NCBI GenBank assembly: GCA_002439285.1 | Contig: DJTQ01000242.1 | Span: 1 to 5,312, forward strand | Source: Paenibacillaceae bacterium UBA6304 | Lineage (GTDB): Bacteria; Bacillota; Bacilli; Paenibacillales; Paenibacillaceae | Direction of reading: 5' to 3' | DNA: 5,312 bases | In this document: in pieces, positions 1 to 4,520 of the stretch | How positions within the stretch are numbered: the first letter of the stretch is position 1 | Layout: every line of letters begins with the position of its first letter | Program-made: the position numbers and the translations under genes | Notes under the pieces: model-generated | The model's input: the letters and a program-made list of their open reading frames with translations, nothing else | Told to the model about the DNA's origin: nothing | Database searches by the model: none

Positions 1-69
1 TGGAGATTCCAAGACCCCGATGGTCATCTGTGGGAAGTCTTCTACATGGACCCTGCCACGATTGAATAA
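1..69 (+). CDS. VOC/glyoxalase-fold protein, C-terminal end (5' truncated by window)
   Basis: Only the last 22 codons are present, in frame from base 1 to the TAA at 67-69. The peptide reads WRFQDPDGHLWEVFYMDPAT and ends in IE. The D-P-D-G-H-x-W-E-V block is the typical closing strand of vicinal oxygen chelate proteins. In this superfamily (glyoxalase I, fosfomycin and bleomycin resistance proteins, extradiol dioxygenases) the glutamate of that strand is commonly a metal ligand. The substrate cannot be told from the tail. The gene converges on the nucleotidyltransferase gene at 192-1025, and two hairpins lie between them. The family call is fairly safe; the function is open. Confidence 0.75.
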   Translation, partial: WRFQDPDGHLWEVFYMDPATIE

Positions 70-118
70 CAGGAGATCCGTGACTTGGAAGTAAGGGATG
101 GAGCTCAAATGATGAGGA

Positions 119-141
119 ACATCACGTCCTGGATGTGATGT
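119..141 (+). other. Small hairpin downstream of the VOC gene
   Basis: ACATCAC at 119-125 pairs perfectly with GTGATGT at 135-141 around a 9-nt loop. It lies 50 nt after the VOC stop codon. There is no T run behind it, so it is a weak terminator at best. It may act as a 3'-end stabilising structure ahead of the stronger hairpin at 151-189. Confidence 0.3.
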
Positions 142-150
142 CTTAGAAAT

Positions 151-189
151 AAAGGAGGTATAGCAATGTTTCATTGCTATACCTCCTTT
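151..189. terminator. Perfect 17-bp hairpin, shared terminator of convergent genes
   Basis: Bases 151-167 pair without mismatch with 173-189 around a 5-nt loop (GTTTC). The arms begin AAAGG and end CCTTT, so the right arm supplies a short T run in either direction. On the minus strand the structure starts 2 nt after the TAA of the nucleotidyltransferase (192-194) and runs into TTTATTTCT, which suits an intrinsic terminator. On the plus strand it lies about 80 nt after the VOC stop. A bidirectional terminator between convergent genes is the simplest reading. The left arm also reads as a Shine-Dalgarno followed by ATG, which I take to be chance. Confidence 0.8.
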
Positions 190-191
190 GC

Positions 192-1025
192 TTATACCTT
201 CTCCGTTTGTATAACCCAGTTTCTTTTTACCGTCTGTGCCAATTCCCTGCTTGAGTTTATTTCATTTGGTTGGCCGATTTCTTCGACGTCTGTTTCAAAC
301 CACTCTATCGATTGCAGCATGTTAGTCCTGACCAGGGTGAAATCATCTACACAACCGTACTTTTTCAGGTGATTCATCTTTTCCTCATTCAAAAAATGAA
401 GCTTGTTCGCCGTGCCTCCCCATGGAATTTTGTCGTAAGCAGCCAGTAATAATGAGGTGTGTGTATCCATTAACGCCCGCAATACCCCATTCAACTTGAA
501 AAAGTCTGCACGCAAAAGGTATTTTGCCGACATATGTACTTGGAACCAATAAGTATGGATGAGATGTTCGATATTCGCTTTCCAGAGTTCTCCCTTAGGC
601 GCATGTTGAATTAACTGCTTTACGGCATCTCCGGTCTCAAAGATAATATCTGTCGTTTTCAGATCCGTATAATGAATCTTGCACATATAATCATCAGCAC
701 GGCCTTGGTTGATCAGAAACAGATCGTATTGAAACAGCTGTTCCTCCAGCTCCAAAATATATCCGTAGTTTTTAATCGCTTGACTATTGAAGTCCTCCGG
801 CCAACACACAATAACCCGATCACTGACCGATTCGAGCCATTCGGTTACTTTATCATCAATTCGATCAAAGTGCTGTTGATCAACTAGGAACACAATATCG
901 ATATCTGAAAATTCGTCTGTCGTGCCATGCAAGGCCGAGCCAAAGTTCCATGCCCCAAGCACTCCTTCTTGTTCTTTCATGATTGAAATAAACCTTTGGT
1001 TCATTTTCCGTAGTATATTTCCCAA
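192..1025 (-). CDS. Nucleotidyltransferase-domain protein (antibiotic-nucleotidyltransferase-like)
   Basis: This is a 277-aa protein. Near the N-terminus is the nucleotidyltransferase signature G29-S30 ... G34 ... S40-D41-I-D43-I, which places the two metal-binding aspartates at D41 and D43. D101 in QYDLFLIN is a candidate for the third carboxylate of the fold. The C-terminal half is predicted mostly helical and rich in aromatic residues, as in enzymes whose second domain holds the acceptor. The family (aminoglycoside and lincosamide nucleotidyltransferases and many uncharacterised relatives) transfers NMP from NTP to a hydroxyl group; the acceptor here is unknown. The start is a TTG at 1023-1025, chosen because GGAGGGA lies 5 nt upstream. 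The next in-frame ATG (codon 8) lacks such a site. The gene is divergent from the DinB gene at 1158. Sampled lines inside it are 38-40% GC. It may be a resistance-like gene, but the sequence does not show this. Confidence 0.85.
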   Translation of the reverse strand: MGNILRKMNQRFISIMKEQEGVLGAWNFGSALHGTTDEFSDIDIVFLVDQQHFDRIDDKVTEWLESVSDRVIVCWPEDFNSQAIKNYGYILELEEQLFQYDLFLINQGRADDYMCKIHYTDLKTTDIIFETGDAVKQLIQHAPKGELWKANIEHLIHTYWFQVHMSAKYLLRADFFKLNGVLRALMDTHTSLLLAAYDKIPWGGTANKLHFLNEEKMNHLKKYGCVDDFTLVRTNMLQSIEWFETDVEEIGQPNEINSSRELAQTVKRNWVIQTEKV

Positions 1026-1030
1026 GAGAC

Positions 1031-1037
1031 TCCCTCC
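1031..1037 (-). promoter_or_regulatory. Ribosome binding site fixing a TTG start
   Basis: The minus strand reads GGAGGGA, followed by 5 nt (GTCTC) and then TTG. This strong site is the reason for preferring the TTG at 1023-1025 over the ATG seven codons later. Confidence 0.75.
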
Positions 1038-1146
1038 ACAAATAGGCGATTTAATCCATCTATTGAATTCCTATTCGACTTATTTATCTGTATTCCTTGA
1101 TAAAAAATAGAAAGTTGCTAAAGTTGAGTTATTAGTTATTAACATT

Positions 1147-1151
1147 GGAGG
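1147..1151 (+). promoter_or_regulatory. Ribosome binding site of first DinB gene
   Basis: GGAGG is followed by a 6-nt spacer and the ATG at 1158. It confirms that start. The AT-rich divergent gap 1041-1146 must hold promoters for both flanking genes, but I could not pick a convincing -35/-10 pair in either direction. Confidence 0.8.
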
Positions 1152-1157
1152 TTTCCT

Positions 1158-1625
1158 ATGAGCCATTATCTATTTGATCAGCTTCATTTTGTAAGGAACA
1201 ATACAATGAAATTAGTTGCCGGTCTTAGCGAAGAACAATCCGAAATTATCATTGAAGGAATGAGCAATCATATAAAGTGGAATCTAGGTCATCTCTATTT
1301 CGTATTGGAACGAAACGCTTTTCATTTTATCGGTGAGAAAATGTCGATGCCGGAGCATTTTGAAGAATTGTATCGTCCAGGTTCCAAACCCGGTGAAGAG
1401 CCGTATCCGGTTCCTTCGTTAGTTGAAATCACCGGAATTCTCGGCGGGCAAACGCAGCGGATTGAAGCCTGCCTTGGAAACCGGCTCCAAGAAATGGCGG
1501 TTCAACCCTACACCACTTCTTCAGGCCTTCTTCTCACCACCGTGGAAGAGTTCTTGAACTTCTGTCTCTATCATGAAGGCATGCATTTTGAGAAGATCAA
1601 ATGGATCAAGAAAATGATAAAATGA
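1158..1625 (+). CDS. DinB-fold metal-dependent protein (DinB family, first copy)
   Basis: This is a 155-aa protein of usual length for the DinB/YfiT four-helix-bundle family. The expected metal-binding histidine triad is visible. H45 lies in W-N-L-G-H-L on helix 2. H139 and H143 lie in H-E-G-M-H near the C-terminus. Characterised relatives in Firmicutes are bacillithiol S-transferases, and in actinobacteria mycothiol-dependent enzymes; many members have no known substrate. It is predicted cytosolic, with no signal peptide or membrane segment. The start is supported by GGAGG 6 nt upstream. It diverges from the nucleotidyltransferase gene. No hairpin with a T run follows its stop, so transcripts may continue into the decarboxylase about 185 nt on. 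Base composition changes inside the gene: 35% GC at 1201-1260 and 62% at 1441-1500 (counted by hand). The fold is confident; the reaction is not. Confidence 0.82.
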   Translation: MSHYLFDQLHFVRNNTMKLVAGLSEEQSEIIIEGMSNHIKWNLGHLYFVLERNAFHFIGEKMSMPEHFEELYRPGSKPGEEPYPVPSLVEITGILGGQTQRIEACLGNRLQEMAVQPYTTSSGLLLTTVEEFLNFCLYHEGMHFEKIKWIKKMIK

Positions 1626-1656
1626 GCAGGGGGAGACAAGTTCATTAGATGTTTGG

Positions 1657-1685
1657 TTGATACGTACAGGATTCTAGATTATGCT
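1657..1685 (+). promoter_or_regulatory. Candidate sigma-A promoter for the UbiD-family gene
   Basis: TTGATA at 1657-1662 matches the -35 consensus at 5 of 6 bases. A 17-nt spacer leads to TATGCT at 1680-1685, a 4 of 6 match to the -10. Transcription would start near 1692 and give a leader of about 115 nt before the ATG at 1810. Two CTAG tetramers (1674-1677 and 1684-1687) straddle the -10, and TACGTAC occurs at 1661-1667 and again at 1732-1738. Either could be an operator or chance. Confidence 0.45.
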
Positions 1686-1796
1686 AGTAGTGTTTGTCCT
1701 GATGAAACCAACAGCGATCGTAGGAACATTTTACGTACTTGTCATTAATCCTTTTCATTACCTCAGCTTATACAGATAGCATAATGTCAATAGAAT

Positions 1797-1800
1797 GGAG
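1797..1800 (+). promoter_or_regulatory. Ribosome binding site deciding the start of the UbiD-family gene
   Basis: GGAG with a 9-nt spacer precedes the ATG at 1810. The ATG five codons earlier, at 1795, has no Shine-Dalgarno upstream (the sequence there is AATGTCAATAG) and its own codon overlaps this GGAG. I therefore favour 1810. Confidence 0.55.
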
Positions 1801-1809
1801 AAATCCCGT

Positions 1810-3642
1810 ATGTATCGCAATATGGAAGAATGCGTGCTCGATCTGGAAAGAAATGGCCACCTGATCCGGATTACAGAAGAGGTGGACCCGTATCTTGAAA
1901 TGGCGGCGATTCATCTGAGAGTTTATGAGGCAGGCGGTCCCGCCTTGCTGTTTGAACGCGTAAAAGGCTCCAAATTTCGTGCGGTATCCAACCTTTTCGG
2001 TACCATAGAGCGCAGCCAGTTTATTTTCCGGAAGACTTGGAACAACACGCAGAATATTATCGCATTGCGCAATAATCCCTTATCCGCACTTAAAAACCCT
2101 CTAAAAAGCGTAGGCACCGGGTGGGCAGCCATAAAGGCCCTGCCGATGAAGGGATTCAGTCGCCGGCCCGTGACGGCTCAGGAGATACATATATCCGATC
2201 TGCCGCAGATCCAGCATTGGCCGATGGATGGCGGGGCCTTTATCACGCTTCCGCAGGTGTATACCGAAGATCCGGACAAGCCGGGAATCATGAACTCTAA
2301 CATGGGAATGTACCGTATCCAGCTTAGCGGGAATTCTTACGATATGGACCATGAAATCGGTCTCCATTATCAGATTCACCGTGGCATCGGAATTCATCAG
2401 GATAAGGCGACCAAGAAAGGGGAGCCGCTGAAGGTGAGTTGTTTCGTAGGCGGTCCACCAGCGCATACTTTGTCCGCCGTAATGCCGCTTCCGGAAGGGC
2501 TTAGCGAGCTGACGGTTGCGGGAATGCTAAGCGGGCGCCGTTTCCGCTACAGCTATCTTGACGGGTTCTGCATCAGCAACGAAGCCGATTTTGTCATTAC
2601 CGGTGAAATCCATCCCGGCGAGACCAAGCCGGAGGGGCCATTCGGTGATCATCTGGGCTACTACAGCCTGGTCCACGAGTTCCCGGTCATGAAGGTGCAC
2701 AAAGTATACGCCAGACCGAACGCGATTTGGCCATTTACGGTGGTCGGGCGGCCTCCTCAAGAGGATACCGCCTTCGGTGAGCTCATTCATGAGCTGACCG
2801 GCGACGCCGTCCGGCAGGAAATACCGGGCGTAAAAGAGGTTCACGCAGTCGATGCGGCCGGTGTGCATCCGCTCTTGTTCGCGATCGGAAGCGAGCGATA
2901 TACCCCTTACCAGCAGGTGAAGCGTCCCGAGGAACTGTTGACGATCTCTAACCGCATTCTCGGCACAGGTCAACTCAGCCTGGCGAAGTATTTGTTCATC
3001 ACGGCCGAAGAGAATATTCCGCTCGATACGCACCGAGAGGTTGATTTCTTGAATTATATTCTGGAACGGATCGACCTGCACCGGGATATTCATTTTCAGA
3101 CGAATACGACGATCGATACGCTCGATTATTCCGGCACCGGACTGAATAGCGGCAGCAAAGTCGTGTTTGCGGCTTATGGTGATCGTAAAAGAGACCTGTG
3201 CCGTGATATTCCTGGTGCGCTTCAAGACATTCGCGGCTTTGAGAATCCAAAGCTTGTTATGCCTGGGGTTGTTGCGGTCCAAGGACCGAAGTTTGAAGCC
3301 TACCCGCAAACCAAGCAGGAAATGGAGGACTTCGGTAAGGCAATCCAGGAAAAAGGCGGACTGGACTCCTGTCCGTTGATCATCGTTTGCGATGACAGCT
3401 CATTTGTGAGCGAGACGCTGCGAAACTTCCTTTGGGTTACCTTTACGCGGAGCAATCCGTCGCACGATATACATGGAGTTAACAGCTATTATAAGGATAA
3501 GCACTGGGGCTGCGATAACGTGATCCTCGATGCCCGCTCCAAACCGCATCAGGCACCGCCGCTGATTCCAGATCCGAACGTAGAGAAAAGAGTTGACCGG
3601 CTGTTTGCCAAGGGAGGCAGCTTGAGCGGGATTAAGCTATGA
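1810..3642 (+). CDS. UbiD-family prenylated-FMN-dependent decarboxylase, long form
   Basis: This is a 610-aa protein from the ATG at 1810 (615 aa from 1795), against about 500 aa for classical UbiD. The family reversibly decarboxylates aromatic or alpha,beta-unsaturated acids using prenylated FMN with a divalent metal and K+, in the cytosol. Numbered from 1810, N164-x4-R169 in N-M-G-M-Y-R matches the cofactor/metal motif. H190 (H-R-G) and E233 (L-S-E-L) fit the other metal ligands. E-G-P-F-G-D at 275-280 carries E275 and D280, the active-site acid pair, with Asp as in E. coli UbiD where fungal Fdc1 has Glu. The extra length lies after about residue 390 and looks like a second copy of the C-terminal segment. 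A promoter candidate lies at 1657-1685 and a terminator at 3682-3709. No ubiX-like partner gene is in the window. The substrate is unknown, and a quinone role is not implied. Confidence 0.92.
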   Translation: MYRNMEECVLDLERNGHLIRITEEVDPYLEMAAIHLRVYEAGGPALLFERVKGSKFRAVSNLFGTIERSQFIFRKTWNNTQNIIALRNNPLSALKNPLKSVGTGWAAIKALPMKGFSRRPVTAQEIHISDLPQIQHWPMDGGAFITLPQVYTEDPDKPGIMNSNMGMYRIQLSGNSYDMDHEIGLHYQIHRGIGIHQDKATKKGEPLKVSCFVGGPPAHTLSAVMPLPEGLSELTVAGMLSGRRFRYSYLDGFCISNEADFVITGEIHPGETKPEGPFGDHLGYYSLVHEFPVMKVHKVYARPNAIWPFTVVGRPPQEDTAFGELIHELTGDAVRQEIPGVKEVHAVDAAGVHPLLFAIGSERYTPYQQVKRPEELLTISNRILGTGQLSLAKYLFITAEENIPLDTHREVDFLNYILERIDLHRDIHFQTNTTIDTLDYSGTGLNSGSKVVFAAYGDRKRDLCRDIPGALQDIRGFENPKLVMPGVVAVQGPKFEAYPQTKQEMEDFGKAIQEKGGLDSCPLIIVCDDSSFVSETLRNFLWVTFTRSNPSHDIHGVNSYYKDKHWGCDNVILDARSKPHQAPPLIPDPNVEKRVDRLFAKGGSLSGIKL

Positions 3643-3681
3643 ATTTGCATTCGTTAAATAGGGGACGCTGATTATTTGAAG

Positions 3682-3709
3682 AAACGCTCTGAAAAGGGGC
3701 GTTTTTTTT
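3682..3709 (+). terminator. Intrinsic terminator of the UbiD-family gene
   Basis: AAACGCTCT at 3682-3690 pairs with GGGGCGTTT at 3696-3704 (9 pairs including two G-T) around a GAAAA loop. The T run continues to 3709, eight T in all. It sits 40 nt after the stop codon and separates the decarboxylase from the second DinB gene. Confidence 0.9.
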
Positions 3710-3732
3710 ATTGGTAACCGTGAAATTCCTTT

Positions 3733-3775
3733 GTGCAATTAAACCGATGCTTAGAAGCAACGGTTTAGCATGCAC
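3733..3775. repeat. Composite 43-nt hairpin / dyad without T run
   Basis: Three nested complementary segments are visible. GTGCA (3733-3737) pairs with TGCAC (3771-3775). TAAACCG (3740-3746) pairs with CGGTTTA (3761-3767). TGCT (3748-3751) pairs with AGCA (3756-3759) around a TAGA tetraloop. They are separated by a 2x3 internal loop and one A-A mismatch. It lies between the terminator at 3682-3709 and the promoter at about 3822. With no T run on either side it is not a standard terminator. It could be an operator dyad, a structured RNA or an interspersed repeat. Confidence 0.5.
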
Positions 3776-3821
3776 TTACGACCGGGGCGGAGACCGATAA
3801 GGAGATGGCCCGGAGCAGGTA

Positions 3822-3830
3822 TGTTAAAAT
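3822..3830 (+). promoter_or_regulatory. Extended -10 promoter candidate for second DinB gene
   Basis: TG-T-TAAAAT combines the extended -10 dinucleotide with a -10 that matches TATAAT at 5 of 6 bases. No good -35 lies 16-18 nt upstream, which extended -10 promoters tolerate. Transcription would start near 3837, about 23 nt before the Shine-Dalgarno at 3860. Confidence 0.5.
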
Positions 3831-3857
3831 AGTAGAAGAATATGCCATTATACTTTT

Positions 3858-4406
3858 TTGGAGGTGTCCGTAATTACGGTACATGAACGCAAATCCTACA
3901 TCATCTCCCCTTTGCAAGATGTTGAACCGGAAATTGGCCGTTGGCTGTGGGGAATGGACGACGTCAGAAGAACGATCAAGACCAAACTGGACGGTATAAG
4001 CCAAGAGATGCTGGACTTCAAACCAGAGGGGAAAAGCTCCATCGGCTCCTTGTTATATCATATTGCCCTCATTGAGGCCGATTGGCTTTATGAAGAAGTG
4101 CTCTGTTCCCCTTGGGATCCGGCTATTAAGGCACTGTTTCCGGCCGGGTGCCGTGATGAAGAAAGCGATAGGCTGTCCTCCGTGGCGGGAGAGGATGCGG
4201 CGTCTCATTTTGCCCGCCTGGATCAGGTTCGTGAAACCTTCAAAGCGACCTTCCGGGGCATGAGCCTCGTAGAATGGCGACGTCCCCGGGTACTTCAGGA
4301 CTATGACGTTACCCCGGAATGGGTAGTGTATCATTTGATCGAGCATGAGGCCCATCATCGAGGTCAGATTTTTACGATATTCAACCGGCTGAATGGCCTA
4401 AGTTGA
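3858..4406 (+). CDS. DinB-fold protein (second, distinct copy); start uncertain
   Basis: This is up to 182 aa, counted from the in-frame TTG at 3858. The DinB metal triad is clear: H68 in L-L-Y-H-I-A, and H163 and H167 in H-E-A-H-H-R-G-Q-I. The blocks Y-I-I-S-P-L ... P-E-I-G-R and V-T-P-E-W-V-V-Y-H-L are typical of one bacterial DinB subfamily, so the real N-terminus should lie only a few residues before Y14. The role is probably a thiol-transferase or other metal-dependent detoxification type; the substrate is unknown. It shares the fold but little obvious sequence with the DinB protein at 1158-1625. The start is unresolved. GGAGG at 3860-3864 overlaps both TTG 3858 and GTG 3864 and is best spaced (8 nt) for the ATT at 3873. 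The first in-frame ATG, at 3954, would remove the conserved N-terminus. The gene has its own promoter candidate and terminator, so it is probably monocistronic. Confidence 0.85.
   Translation: MEVSVITVHERKSYIISPLQDVEPEIGRWLWGMDDVRRTIKTKLDGISQEMLDFKPEGKSSIGSLLYHIALIEADWLYEEVLCSPWDPAIKALFPAGCRDEESDRLSSVAGEDAASHFARLDQVRETFKATFRGMSLVEWRRPRVLQDYDVTPEWVVYHLIEHEAHHRGQIFTIFNRLNGLS
3860..3864 (+). promoter_or_regulatory. Ribosome binding site with no normal start codon at the right distance
   Basis: GGAGG follows a run of six T. Eight nt downstream, in frame with the DinB protein, lies ATT (3873-3875). No ATG, GTG or TTG sits 5-10 nt downstream in that frame. The ATG at 3883-3885 is 18 nt away and in another frame. 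Confidence 0.6.
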
Positions 4407-4429
4407 TATTGTCATTCCGTTAAGCATCC

Positions 4430-4475
4430 AAGCACCGGAGCGTCATTCATTGACAAGCCCCGGTGCTTTTATTTA
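4430..4475 (+). terminator. Intrinsic terminator of second DinB gene
   Basis: AAGCACCGG at 4430-4438 pairs perfectly with CCGGTGCTT at 4460-4468. Inside, GTCA (4442-4445) pairs with TGAC (4451-4454) around TTCAT. The tail TTTTATTTA follows the right arm. It lies 24 nt after the stop. The minus-strand reading lacks a T run, so it is less convincing as terminator for the convergent permease gene. Confidence 0.85.
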
Positions 4476-4520
4476 TGGAAGGAGGGAGCAGGCGCCTCCA
4501 TCCTTCATCGTCCATATAGC

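Noticed and set aside
166..372. Plus-strand frame of 68 codons with an apparently perfect Shine-Dalgarno and ATG
   Set aside because: The ribosome site and ATG form the arm and loop of the terminator hairpin, and the rest runs antisense through the 3' end of the nucleotidyltransferase gene. The peptide has no recognisable features.
1041..1146. TTGATA, TTGAAT and TTGCTA as -35 boxes in the divergent gap
   Set aside because: None has a -10 of acceptable match at 16-18 nt and in a sensible position. The best (TTGCTA with TATTAA) would start transcription inside the ribosome binding site.
1681..1779. Short hydrophobic frame of 32 codons before the decarboxylase
   Set aside because: It has no Shine-Dalgarno, and its ATG overlaps the -10 box of the promoter candidate, so it would not be intact on that transcript. 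It is kept only as a note in the findings.
2527..3309. Long antisense frame (260 codons) inside the UbiD-family gene
   Set aside because: The plus-strand protein here has the conserved UbiD motifs. The antisense frame is a shadow in GC-rich coding DNA, with no ribosome site or family motif.
4475..4501. Imperfect inverted repeat ATGGA...TCCAT with GGAGG/CCTCC inside, after the permease stop
   Set aside because: The outer and inner pairings compete for the same bases and there is no T run on the minus strand, so I do not call it a terminator.
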